64,000 nucleotides of DNA, from positions 7,440,001 to 7,504,000 of the forward strand of contig JAJGBQ010000001.1 in the NCBI GenBank assembly GCA_022457065.1, written 5' to 3'. Numbering within the stretch: position 1 is the first letter of the stretch; every line of letters starts with the position of its first letter. The translations under genes and the position numbers were made by a program. Positions 33,868-44,987 of this stretch are shown here, piece after piece. Origin of the DNA: Curvularia sp. ZM96 (lineage: Eukaryota; Ascomycota; Dothideomycetes; Pleosporales; Pleosporaceae). Below the pieces are notes generated by a model that had not been told where the DNA came from, did no database searches, and saw only the letters and a list, made by a program, of their open reading frames with translations.

Positions 33868-34899
33868 TCAATCCATATCCTCAAGATCAGTCTTAGCAGC
33901 CACCTGCTCCTCACTAACCATAATACCCACCATGCACTCGCCCAGCATATTCTCCCAATTCACCCAAGGATGCACCTCCATAAACAACTTTGTCCCATCT
34001 TTCCCTGCCGCTCTCCTTAGCTCGCCCTCACCGCCGGGATGAAAAGGCAGATAAGGCGATATATTGTATACTTTTCCCTGGTAGCTCGACCACGCAGGTT
34101 TGCCCTTGCGGCCGTTTTTCTCTTTGAGCATAGCGGGCGTGACACGCAGCATGGAGTCGACGCCAGAAAGGTTTTTGCCTGATTTTTGGAGGTGGGCCCA
34201 GTCGAGGGGCGAATGGCCTGGGGACAGGAGCACTTTGCCGCGTGCGTTGGGTGTCTTGACGCTGGCGCTGGGTGGAAGGGCCAGACTACTGTTTGAGGTG
34301 GGCGGGCCCCGATTGGGAAGCGGTCCGCGGTTCGGAAGAGGGCCGGTCGTGGGGACGCGCATGGACGGTGAGGATGATGTGGAGCTGGGGAGGGGACGCA
34401 GACTCGAGGCTGCGACTTGTGGTGGTGGCATGAGAGACGTGGTGGGTCTGGAAGGTGGCGCCATGAGGGTTGGTTTGCTGGGCGGAGGCATGGTAGATGG
34501 AGCCGGCGCTCGAGAGGCTCTTTGGGCGGAGTTCATTGCTGGGAAAGATGGGGGCGGTAGATTGTCTTCGTCATCTTCGCCCCCATCCGAACTGTCGTGC
34601 TCGTCGAGCGTGAAGGACGGCACTGGAGGTGCATTGTCGTCTCGTTTCGGCAGAGCTTTAGGTGTCGACTCGGGCGACAAGCTCTCGCCAGTCTTGTTGA
34701 CTGTTTCATGATTGCTGGGAGACTTGTGCTCCTCTTCAGTCGCGGTGGGGTCTTCTCTCTTGCCATCCTGTGACTTGTCGGGTATCGCATTCGCTCCTGA
34801 CCGGGTGAGGCGAGTGATGAAGGCAAGCCATGTCGACGGCGGGCGCTGGTAGACCAGAAAAGAGAGCGACAGGGCAAAGATGGAGAGGGCAACCAGCAT
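33868..34899 (-). CDS. Membrane-anchored cytochrome-b5-like heme-binding protein (Irc21-like)
   Basis: Single exon, 343 residues. The first 18 residues form a hydrophobic membrane anchor or signal anchor (LVALSIFALSLSFLVY). A long disordered region, rich in Ser, Pro and acidic residues, runs to about 230, with a GPLPNR duplication. The C-terminal 100 residues are a cytochrome b5 fold: YNISPYLPFHPGG carries the first heme-ligand histidine and FMEVHPWVNWENML the second. This arrangement resembles yeast Irc21 and the b5 part of NCB5OR. It probably transfers electrons at an endomembrane. No reductase domain is present. Confidence 0.82.
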   Translation of the reverse strand: MLVALSIFALSLSFLVYQRPPSTWLAFITRLTRSGANAIPDKSQDGKREDPTATEEEHKSPSNHETVNKTGESLSPESTPKALPKRDDNAPPVPSFTLDEHDSSDGGEDDEDNLPPPSFPAMNSAQRASRAPAPSTMPPPSKPTLMAPPSRPTTSLMPPPQVAASSLRPLPSSTSSSPSMRVPTTGPLPNRGPLPNRGPPTSNSSLALPPSASVKTPNARGKVLLSPGHSPLDWAHLQKSGKNLSGVDSMLRVTPAMLKEKNGRKGKPAWSSYQGKVYNISPYLPFHPGGEGELRRAAGKDGTKLFMEVHPWVNWENMLGECMVGIMVSEEQVAAKTDLEDMD

Positions 34900-35298
34900 G
34901 TCTTGGGATGTAAACGAGCGGAGGGTGGCTGGACCCTGGAGGATAGTGAGAGAACGGAGGCCAACGCCGAGGCTTCATCCGCAATTCAGGGTTTGTAGGG
35001 CTGAACAAGATGGCGCTAACTGCCGATGACTTCACGCGCCGCATGACGACAGGAACCGGAACAAACCATGTAAGAGTGAGCGCGTGTATACAATTTTTTT
35101 TTGTGGGCACCACGAAGACGCTTGGATTGGAATACTACATAATTACTCTCTCGCTCTCTCGCTCCCACGGCTGTCTATTCGCAATTCTTAGACCCACTCA
35201 ACGCGCTTCAACACAAGTCCGCGACTGCCCCACCACCCCTCCATCGACTGTCTCTGGAAGCTGCGACTCACCCTGAGGCTCTACTCTGGCGCAACGCA
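34900..35298. promoter_or_regulatory. Divergent promoter, 399 bases
   Basis: Shared upstream region of the cytochrome-b5-like gene (minus) and nicotinate phosphoribosyltransferase (plus). A CTCTCTCGCTCTCTCGCTC run lies near 35143-35162. No TATA box is evident. Confidence 0.5.
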
Positions 35299-36871
35299 AT
35301 GGCAGCCGCATCAGCAAAGCTGCCTGAGGGCGTCTTCTCCCTCTTGGACACCGACCTGTACAAGCTGACTATGCAATGTTGCATACTCAAGTTCTTCCCC
35401 GATGTATCAGTCACTTATGGCTTCACGAACCGCACGCCGGACAAGAAGCTCAGCCGCGCAGCCTTCAAATGGCTACAAGAACAAGTAGCAAGTCAGTACA
35501 ATCAATGTCACAGCCATGCGCGTGCTAACCTCTGGTAGAGCTCGAGAATGTGCCGGTGTCCGAAGAGGAGCTCAACTTTCTCAAAAAGAATTGTCCCTAC
35601 CTCAACGCGCAATACCTCCACTTTCTCTCTACCTTCCGCCTGAAGCCTTCGAAACAGCTCAAGTTAACTTTCACACCCAAAAACGACACAGGCTCAGACA
35701 GCGACTACGGCGATTTCCACATCCACACCGAGGGCCTATGGCTCGACACGATCCTGTACGAGATTCCGCTATTGGCGCTTGTCAGCGAAGCATATTTTAA
35801 GTTTGTCGAGACAGACTGGAACCACGAGGGTCAGGTTGAGAAGGCGTATCAAAAAGGAAAGAAGCTATTGGAAGGAGGTTGCATCTTTTCCGAATTCGGG
35901 TCGCGGAGACGACGAGACTACCACACACAGGACCTGGTTCTACAAGGTTTGCGCCGGGCGGTTGACGAGGGCGCCAAGCTAGGGTGGAAGGGCAAGTTGT
36001 CGGGAACTAGCAACGTCCACTTCGCCATGAAGCACGGGCTCGTCCCTGTCGGCACTGTTGCGCATGAGTGGTTCATGGGTGTGGCTGCTATTACGAACAA
36101 CTACGAAAGTGCCAACGAGATTGCCCTCGAGTACTGGACGGCTACTTTTGGCGCTGGTGTTTTGAGCATCGCGCTTACAGACACTTTTGGCACACCCGCA
36201 TTTCTGAGGGCTTTCAAGAAGGAGATTCCTCGCGTTACAACGGCTATTCCGGGAGGCAGTACGACGCTGGCATCAGAAGGGAACACGACCAAAACGGATG
36301 CGGTAGAGAGCATGGCTTCCACGCAGCCACCCATCCAAGCGCCGTACGATGGAACCACTGGCTCGGGCAAGACGTACGCTCAAGTGTTTGCCGGTGTGCG
36401 TCAAGATTCTGGAGATCCTCTAGAATTCATCAGGTTGATGCGTGACTTTTATGACAAGGAAGGTATTACCGACAAGAAGACGATTGTGTTTTCCGACTCT
36501 CTGAACCTTGAACTCTGTTTCAAGTACAAAGCAGCCGCAGAAGAGCAAGGGTTCCAGCCAACGTTTGGCGTCGGGACATTTTTGACAAGTGAGTATGCAA
36601 GGGACCATGAAAGTTTGATCTACGACTGACTCGAACAGACGATTTTGTCGAAACATCGACAGGTAACAAATCGGTTCCCTTGAACATTGTGATCAAGATT
36701 TCGTCTGCACAGGGTCGCCATGCTGTTAAGATCAGCGATAACATTGGCAAGAACACTGGAGATCAGGCAACGGTCGATGAGGTCAAGCAGCGGCTTGGGT
36801 ATCAAGAAAAGTCGTGGGCTGGCGGAGACGAGCGAACGCGATGGGGCATTTCGAACCAGACGGCCAATTAA
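35299..36871 (+). CDS. npt1: Nicotinate phosphoribosyltransferase
   Basis: Three exons: 35299-35491, 35539-36588 and 36639-36871. Introns have GTCAGT and GTGAGT donors and TAG/CAG acceptors. The product is 491 residues. Family motifs appear in order: DTDLYKLTMQ near the N-terminus, FGSRRRRDYHTQ, HEWFMGVAA, DTFGTPAFL and GVRQDSGDPLEFI for the phosphoribosyl site, then FSDSLN. An insertion of about 50 residues rich in Thr, Ser and Gly precedes the GVRQDSGDP motif. The enzyme makes nicotinate mononucleotide from nicotinic acid and PRPP using ATP. This is the entry step of the Preiss-Handler NAD salvage pathway. Confidence 0.95.
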
Positions 36872-37715
36872 CATTACGCAAAATCTGGCTAGGCATCGGG
36901 TCCAAAGATTTCTTTGAGTGCCGGCTTGCAGTAGTAGTAGCAGCAACAACGAGGCGGAGATGCAGCCGGCAGGTCAGGTACCGCAAAGCTGAGTCCTAGG
37001 CTGCAAGGCTGAGCCTATTCGAGCAGACCCTGAATGTAATACTATACGAGCCAGCCACGACTGCGTAAGCCCTCAACTATGGCCAGCTCGAAGGATGTAG
37101 AGGGGCGGCGGGGCGGGGCCAAGTGGCGATGAACTAGTGTATGTATGTAGGCGACATAGCGTGAGATGCGGAGAGCTGAACTGAGGTATTTGGAGCCCGT
37201 TTTTGTCGACGAGATCAAGCCATTGCATAGACACGGCGGTGTGGCACTGTGCTGTTGGAATACCGTGTACATATGGGCAGTACCTAGTAGAGACCAGTAC
37301 ATAGCACGTACGTTCATAATGTGTTCACGAATAACGAGTAGTATTACTGCACAAGCCATTTTTAGAGCAATACCTGAAAGGAAGCGCTGCGGGCCAACCG
37401 CCGCCCAGGGCCCCGCTTTTTCCTTGCTGACAAGTGGAACGCCTGGCCCGGTTGGGCTAGCGCGCGCCTCCTGCATCTGCGAGAGCCCACCCTCACGCTC
37501 AGCCCCAGAAAACACTCGCGGCCCTGAAACGCATTTATCTTTCTGCCTGCCTTCGTCCACGACCGATTCGAGCCCGCGCGCGTTTGACATTTCCCCACCA
37601 TCCCATCTTGCTAGTTGCTTGTCCCACTGCCGTTTGAGCATTGCTTTGCGCGTCTGCCGTTTGCCGTCTCAGGAGTCTCCCAAGCCCGCACACGCTATAC
37701 CTATCCCGTTTCAGA
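36872..37715. other. intergenic region, 844 bases
   Basis: Both strands carry ORFs of nearly 200 codons between 37042 and 37756, overlapping completely and not recognisable. They look like a GC-rich coincidence. The right end is the syntaxin promoter and leader. Confidence 0.5.
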
Positions 37716-38843
37716 ATGAGCGTAAGTTCCGTCTAGCTTCTACCCACACCGCGTAGTCCATCACACTCTCCTTCTTGCAATCATCTTCAATCCTCCCAAA
37801 CCACCACGCGCCTCCACTGACCATGGCTGCTGCCGACCAACAGTACGGAAACAGAGGCTACGGCCAAATAGGCTCTCAGGGCGGCAACCCCTACGATGCG
37901 CGCGACAACTACAATGACGGTATGTAGCCTTGAATCGTGCGCATTCGGCTCCCATCTAACACTGCCCAGACGTAGAGATGCAAGCCTACTCCCAGGCCGG
38001 CGCCGACCCAAATGCTATCCTCAATGAATGCCGCGATGTCGACCGCGCCCTTGACGACCTCGATGCGCAGCTCAACAACCTTGACCGCGTTTTCAGGCAA
38101 TCGCTGGCCCGCCCAGACATGCCCTCGGGCGAGATCAACAACCTCAGTTCCCAGATCATGACAGGCTACCGCGGTCTTGTCACGCGTGTCAAGAACATCA
38201 AGTCGAAGCCTGATTCTGGTCACCCCAGGAACGCCCCACAGGTTGGCAAGGTCGACCGTAGGCTCAAGGCCACCATCAACAGGTACCAGACCCTCGAGTC
38301 GGACTTCCGAAGGGAATCGCAGGCCGCCGCTGAGCGTCAGTACCGCATTGTACGCCCAGATGCTACCGAGGAAGAGGTCCGCGAGGCTGTCGCAGACCCC
38401 GATGCGCCCATCTTCCAGCAAGCTGTATGTTTTTTTCTAATTGCTACCAGCCACTACCCGATGCTAACTTGTCCTAGCTGATGAACTCTGACCGCCGTGG
38501 CCAAGCTTCGTCTACTCTGCGTAACGTTAAGGAGCGACACGAGGCCATCCAAAACATCGAACGCCAGATGGTGGAGCTCGCACAGCTGTTCCAAGACCTC
38601 GACCAGATTGTCCAGGAGCAAGAGCCGCTTGTCGCCAACATTGAGCAAAAGGGTGAAGAGATCAATGACAATGTCAAGGCCGCCAACGTCGAAATCGACG
38701 GTGCCATTGACAAGGCCCGTAGCCGCAACCGCAAGAAGTGGTGGTGTGTCCTCATTGTTCTCATCATCATCATCATTATCGTGGTTGTTGCCGTTGCCGT
38801 CACACAAGTCAACAAGGCTGCTACCAACGCCGCTACCGCGTAG
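37716..38843 (+). CDS. sso1: Plasma-membrane t-SNARE syntaxin (Sso1/Sso2 family)
   Basis: Four exons: 37716-37721 (ATG AGC only), 37844-37919, 37970-38424 and 38478-38843, coding 300 residues. The first donor GTAAGT directly follows the two-codon exon, and a CTGAC branch precedes the CAG acceptor. An alternative unspliced start at 37823 would give a slightly longer N-terminus in the same frame. An N-terminal Gly/Tyr/Asn-rich stretch precedes the Habc bundle (about 35-190). The SNARE motif includes ELAQLFQDLDQIVQEQE with the central glutamine of a Qa-SNARE. The protein ends in a strongly hydrophobic anchor (WWCVLIVLIIIIIIVVVA). It fuses secretory vesicles with the plasma membrane together with Sec9 and Snc. 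Confidence 0.93.
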
Positions 38844-39704
38844 ACAAGCGGGTTGCAATTTACTGTCTTATTTGCCTAGATGCGGAGTTGTACGGTACCG
38901 CCGCGCATACCACGATTATACCCATATCCATCCACCCTCTCCTTCATCAGTAGTCTTTTTGTCAAAAGGCTGGTCCCGTACACCATGTAATACGCGCCTC
39001 GGTGGATATGCATATATACATAGTCCCACTTTCTCGTCCTTGTTCCTTCTCTCTGGTTAGAAGCATCTGTCTGTTAGTGTCTCATTCGTGGCGCTCAGCG
39101 GCGTCTTCTATTCTCAGCGGCTCTAGTCAGCTGTTTGTGGTTTTTATTTTGTAGCCATGGCTTGGATTGCATTGCAGGTTGTTTTAGGAAATAGCCCATA
39201 GGCCGCCGTTGAATCAAAAGCATTTAAAAAAGTATATTTGTTCGAGTGCCGGCTAGAAGGGCTAGGACAGCCGTGACGGTCCTAATACTCGACCACTATG
39301 AGTGACTCCTCATGCGCGGATTGGCTGCAATTTGTACTCGGCGCAAACAATCAATCTCTGTGGAGCGCTGTGCCGATGGTTTCCCCCAAGATGACGTTCC
39401 GTAATATGCGGATGAGCCACGCTAAATTTGCAGGTAATCTAAGTGGCACAACGTCCACCGAATGTAAACCCATTGCAGAGGGACATCCACTGACACTTTA
39501 TCAAAGTGGAAACGCTGGGCTGGCAAGTCATTAATTGTGGAAACAAGCACGGAACAAGCATCCGACTATGCCTTTTTCGCAGCGGAAGGCAAAAGCTTAG
39601 GGGGCATGCTTCCAAGATATATAAAGTACCTGAGTGCGTTTTGCTAGATTCACATCAGTCTTGCAGTTGGCATAAACGGTAAACCTACCAAAAACAACAA
39701 GACG
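38844..39704. other. intergenic region, 861 bases
   Basis: Syntaxin 3' UTR and the promoter of the Cip1-like gene. ORF 39298-39534 (+) is short and unrecognised. A TATA box near the right end is listed separately. Confidence 0.55.
39616..39626 (+). promoter_or_regulatory. TATA box of the Cip1-like gene
   Basis: GATATATAAAG about 80 bases upstream of the ATG at 39705, a normal distance for an inducible fungal promoter. Most housekeeping genes in this window lack so clear a TATA box. Confidence 0.55.
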
Positions 39705-40554
39705 ATGCTCCGCCAAACTGCCATCTTTGCTCTCGCCCTCGCGGCCCCAGCTCTCGCCCAAGTCAGCGAGGGCTTCGAAAACGGCTGGGACCAGACTGCC
39801 TGGCCCGTGTATGCGCCCGACTGCAACCAAGGCGGCAAAGTGACCTTGGACAGCACGACGGCTCACACGGGCAAGAACTCGATTCGCGTTGACGGAGCGG
39901 GCGGCTACTGCGGCCATGTCTTTGTCGGCACGACCAAAGTCCCCTCTGGCGATGTCTACGTCCGGACCTACTTGTACGTTTTTTTTTCGCGCTCTCTCTC
40001 TCTTCTATCACTTTCAAGTCGACACAATACTAATCCTCTGGGGTGTGTTCAGGAAAGCAACCAAAGCCTTGACTGACTCGCACGTTTCCTTCATCACCAT
40101 GCCAGACTCAGCCCAAGGCACAAAGAAGCACTTGCGCATCGGCGGACAGTCCAAGATCCTCATGTACAACCGCGAAAGCGACGACGCGACGCTGCCTGAT
40201 CTCTCGCCCAACGGCATTGCCGCCTCGAAGACGCTGCCGACAAACGCATGGACGTGCTTCGAGTACCATCTTGGTCCTGACGGCAGCATCGAGACGTGGT
40301 TGAACAATGCGACTGTGTCGGCGCTCACTGTGGGCAATGGAGTGTCGAATCCCAATGGGGCGCAGTGGACGAGGAGTTCGATCAAGCCCAAGATTACGGG
40401 GGTGAGTAGTGTTTCCCTGTTGTTTCCGACGACGTTCGGTGTTTTGCTAACGAGTGTGTAACAGGCGTACTTTGGATGGGAGAGCTATGGTGGCGATACC
40501 AACACTATCTGGTATGATGATATTGTGATTAGCAACAAGAGGATTGGATGCTAG
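39705..40554 (+). CDS. cip1: Secreted Cip1-like protein (polysaccharide-lyase-like, no CBM1)
   Basis: Three exons: 39705-39973, 40053-40401 and 40465-40554, coding 235 residues. Donors GTACGT and GTGAGT, acceptors TCAG and ACAG. Residues 1-18 are a signal peptide (LRQTAIFALALAAPALAQ). The mature part follows Trichoderma reesei Cip1 throughout, for example FENGWDQTAWPVYAPDCNQGG, HLRIGGQSK, YNRESDDATLPDLSPNGIA, CFEYHLG and WYDDIVISNKRIGC. The T. reesei protein continues with a linker and a CBM1; here the protein stops after the catalytic-type domain. Cip1 is co-expressed with cellulases and its beta-jelly-roll fold resembles glucuronan lyases. Extracellular plant-polymer degradation is the likely role. 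Confidence 0.9.
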
Positions 40555-42053
40555 ATGTCAGAAACCACGTAGCCCATAGAATTCAGACCAATGTTTTCTT
40601 GTTGGAATCTCCTCCGTGTTTCTAGATGGTGCTTGAAAGTTTGTTTTGTCTCCTGTGCTCGACAGATATCAGGTGCTGTGGTATTTTTTTGTACGGCCAG
40701 CTGGTGTGTGTGAGAGCGCAACGTCATGTTGATCTCAGCAGCTGTTGCCTGTGATCGCGGTCGTCGATGATATCCTTTGCATGGCCTCTTTCGCCGGCCC
40801 GATAGCTGCCTTGCTCGTTACCTGGTCATCCGTCTGAAGGACAAGCATCCGGATGGCTGGGCAATGACGTAGCTTCAGCATGGCCCCTTGTATGTATAAA
40901 TGCAACTCAGTCTGGGCATTGGAACAACGTCCTTCTTGCACGCACAGAGAAATAGAGAAAAAGCCCAACGTGGAGAAAGTTGGGACACAGTAGGGTGGCT
41001 TGGCGCATGTTCGATCCTACAATACTAGTGTCGATGTATATCCCTAACCAAGGCCTCTCTCTCTTCTCCACACGGCGCTCGGTCTAAATCCCGCAAATCC
41101 CATCTAATCGCAACGACCCAAAACATCAGCTGAGCAACTTCGTCGTCAGAAAAGGACCGCTTGCTATCTCTTGGCAGGAATTACATGGATGGGTGTCGTG
41201 TAGTTTAGTAGGATCTCTCTTCTTTGCTACGAGCTAGCCATATCTCCCAAGCCCCTCCCAAGCTCGAGTTACCTGGTGATCGGCTGCCCGCCCAGCTATC
41301 ATTCGCCGCAAGCCTACTGGGGGGTGGGGGAACGGCCGTCGCTTACGGAGGAGACGTTGGCGCATAGGTCAAGCACATGCCACATTCCTCCATTTCAGCC
41401 CATATCTCAGCTCGTGTGGGTGGGCGGTGAAAGAAATGCCAATAGATCCCTTGTACGACTTGAAGCACGCGGGCCTCTCACATGGCAGGTTGCGCCAAGC
41501 GACATGCTGGCGGGGGCGGATGGAAACCAGGCGTGGCGTCTACCAGTGGCTTCGCGCGCATGGCAACATCTCTCTCGCTGTTGTTGCACATGCCTGCGTA
41601 CCGGAATGCTGGGGAGAATGGGGGCGCCGCGGCTCCCTCCGCGGCTCAGGTGTCAGACTTGGCGTTTATTTTCACCGGTTGCGGCGCGTGAGAGAAGGTT
41701 CGTGATGCGGGTGCCAGGTGGGCTGTTGGAACCCCAGAGAAAAGGCGACGCTCGGGCAAACGCCTAGATCCTTGGGGGCGAATGGCACAGGTCTGGGCTT
41801 TTTTTGACCCTGCTTCGCTCTACTCACAGGTCATTCTTAATGCACGCTCGAGCCTGAGTGAACCCTTGCATTTAAGCAATTTACTTGCTCTGCAGCCCAC
41901 CCAAGGGCCTTTTGGGTTCTGACCTTTGCTTATCCTTTTGACATACGTTTCGGCGTGTCGTCCGCGTTTATATTCTGTGGGGTAGGGGTCTGGAGAATCT
42001 GGGGTAACGTCCACACTGCCTCGAAGCCATAGAGGATACACTACACAGAAGAC
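40555..42053. other. intergenic region, 1.5 kb
   Basis: Cip1-like 3' UTR and antiporter promoter. A GC-rich part at 41276-41767 has overlapping ORFs in several frames with no recognisable product. No gene is supported. Confidence 0.5.
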
Positions 42054-44987
42054 ATGTCGTCGACATTATCATCGGCGGCCGCGGCTGCTACCGCGCCTCC
42101 CAAGGCGCCGCCCCAGGCTGGTGTTCTCGAGGGAGTGAACCCAGTACATTTTGATCCGCAGCATCCTATCATTTTGTTCATTGTTCAGGTAGGTATTCCA
42201 GGGACCTTAGTTTAGTCGTCAAGCAAGCAGTTGCTTATTACTGCTGTTGCTACCCGCCTGTATAAGAAACAGGACATAAAAAAATGCATTTGCTAACACA
42301 TTCCAGGCCAGCATCATCATCATCTTCTGCCGCCTGCTCAACTATCCCCTCTCCAAAATCCGCCAACCACGCGTCATTTCCGAAATCATTGGTGGTATTG
42401 TCCTGGGTCCCTCCGTCATGGGCCGCATCCCCGGCTTCCAGGAGTCTATTTTCCCAAAGGAATCCATGGTCGTGCTCAATCTGGCTGCAAACCTGGGTCT
42501 AACGCTGTTCCTCTTCATCATCGGACTCGAAGTCGATCTCAGGCACTTGCTCGGCAACTGGAAACCCGCGCTCAATGTGGGTCTAGCGAGTATGGTGGTG
42601 CCGTTTGGAATGGGAGCTGCCATTGCCGTCGGGCTCTACAACGAGTTCAGGCATGACGAGGGAATGGTTCAGATCGATTTTCCCATTTATATGCTCTTTA
42701 TCGGTGTTGCCATGGCGATCACAGTAAGTGTGGATACTGCGAGGACCTGGACTGTTACTAACTCTGCAATAAGGCCTTCCCGGTGCTGTGTCGTATCTTG
42801 ACTGAGCTGAAATTGCTCATGACGCCTGTTGGTATCATTGTCTTGTCCGCTGGTGTCGGCAACGACGTTGTTGGTGAGTATTCATGTGAGAAAACGCTCT
42901 ATGCAAGACCTCCAAGCTAATGAATCTTCCAGGATGGATTCTGCTTGCTCTTTGTGTCGCCCTCGTCAACGCAGGCTCCGGACTGACAGCACTCTGGGTC
43001 CTTCTCACGTGCGCAGGATACATGGTCTTTCTCGTCTACGCCGTTCGACCTGCTTTCGTCTACGTCCTACGCCGATCTCGCGCGCTTCAAGATGGACCCA
43101 GTCAAGGCATCATTAGTCTTACGCTCCTCATCGCTCTCGGCTCAGCCTTCTTCACCGGAATCATCGGCGTCCACCCAATTTTCGGAGCTTTCATGGCTGG
43201 TCTGATTTGTCCACACGAAGGCGGTTTTGCCATCAAGGTTGCTGAAAAGATTGAAGATTTGATTGGTGCACTGTTCCTGCCCTTGTACTTCACTCTTTCA
43301 GGTTTGAACACCAACATTGGCCTTTTGGATTCAGGTATTGTCTGGGCCTACGTCGTTGGAGTCGTTGCTGTGGCCTTCTTTTCCAAGTTCATCAGTGCTG
43401 CAATTGCTGCGAGGGGTAGCAAGATGCTGTGGAGGGAATGCTTTGCTGTGGGATCTTTGATGAGTTGTAAGGGTCTCGTCGAGCTTATTGTCTTGGTAAG
43501 GACGCTCTGTTTCCTGGCTAAGCGCTGAGACGGAACACTAACAGTGACAGAACATTGGACTTAACGCCAAGATCCTCAGCACTCGAACCTTTACCATCTT
43601 CGTCGTCATGGCTCTTGTCACGACCTTTGCCTCGTCTCCACTGACGATGCTGTTTTACCCTCCGTGGTACCAGAAGAAGGTCGAAGCCTGGCGTCGGGGT
43701 GAAATTGATTGGGACACGGGCAAGCCCGTCGACGATTCTGAAGGCAGTAGCGACGTGGTGCAATACGAGAAGATGGCTGCGGAGAAGATTGAGAGATTGA
43801 CCGTCTATCTCCGCCTCGACAGCATGCCCAACCTCCTGGCTTTTACCTCTTTGTTTGGCGGGACCGACACCCCAGCGCCAAAGATGCATCCTTCCAAGGA
43901 CGCCAATACCAGCACCGATACTAGTCTAGGCAAGGGAACAGGTGAGACGAGCTTGACAGAAGTGACACCAGGCAATCGTCCCGTAGAAGCCTATGGTCTG
44001 CGTCTCCTCAACCTGACGGATCGTGGCTCGTCCGTCATGCAAGTCTCCGAGTTGGAATCCTACACGGCCCACGACCCAGTCGTCAACACATTCCGTACGT
44101 TTGGACGTCTGCACAACCTTGCTGTCAGCGGCGAAGTCCTTGTCATTCCGGAATCTTCGTTTGCTGAAACACTGGCCATGCGCGCTTCGGACTCGCAGTT
44201 CCTCATCATGCCGTGGAGTGAAACGGGTGGTATGTCTGAACAAGCCATCATCGAAGACAAGGGCACGAAGAACAAGCTAGAGGCATCGAGTTACAATGCG
44301 TTTGTACACCAGGCACTTGAGAACGCGAGTATACCCGTTGCAGTGCTCATCAACAAGAACTTTGGCGGCAGCAAGAACAAGGAGCAGAAGCAGCAGCAAC
44401 AGCAACGACTCAAGCTCGCACGCACATACAGCAGTGTTAGTCTGGGCAGCGCAAGAGAAAAGTCGGTCATGGCGCCCATTGCAGACAAGAGCCATCACAT
44501 CTTCTTCCCCTTTTTCGGCGGCAACGACGACAGGACAGCACTGCGTCTGGTGTTGCAACTCGCCAAGAACCCGCAAGTCACGGCTACCATCATGTACTTT
44601 GACATTGCAGAGTCTGTTTGGGCGTCGCTGCCCAACAATGCTGTTCCCACATCGCGCGAACAAGACGCCGCCTTCTTTGCTGCTCTACGTGCGTCGCTAC
44701 CCGCCGAGCTAGCGAACCGCGTCGTGTTTGGTACCGTTAGCTCGACGGCTCCCGTCACAGATGTCATTGCCAGTGCGAGCATCGAGGTTGGTCAGTCACC
44801 CCGCAACGCCGGAGATCTCATTGTGCTGGGTCGCAACGTGGCTATGAACGCTGTCTTGGATAGATCAGCCAACACGGATGAGATTCGAAGTAGCTCGGGT
44901 GCGGCAGAGACGTTGGGCGTGCTTGCGGAGAAGGTGTGGACAGCTAAGCTGCGAGCTAGCGTGCTGGTCATCAAGGCGGGAGTATAG
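42054..44987 (+). CDS. kha1: K+/H+ antiporter, CPA2 family (Kha1-like)
   Basis: Five exons: 42054-42188, 42307-42723, 42774-42873, 42933-43495 and 43551-44987, giving 883 residues. Donors are GTAGGT, GTAAGT, GTGAGT and GTAAGG. The N-terminal half has 12-13 hydrophobic helices of the Na+/H+ exchanger fold. Landmarks are SEIIGGIVLGPSVMGRIPG, LFLFIIGLEVDLRHL, the GVGNDVVGW ion-binding segment and HPIFGAFMAGL. The second half, from about residue 470, is cytoplasmic, with a glutamine-rich run (EQKQQQQQRLK) and universal-stress-protein-like features. Yeast Kha1 sits in the Golgi and affects K+ homeostasis and luminal pH. Confidence 0.93.

Noticed and set aside
37042..37756. Overlapping ORFs of nearly 200 codons on both strands between npt1 and the syntaxin gene
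   Set aside because: Both strands are equally open, neither product is recognisable, and the region is the syntaxin promoter. GC-rich composition explains it.
41276..41767. 163-codon ORF upstream of kha1
   Set aside because: Overlaps other ORFs on both strands and has no recognisable product.
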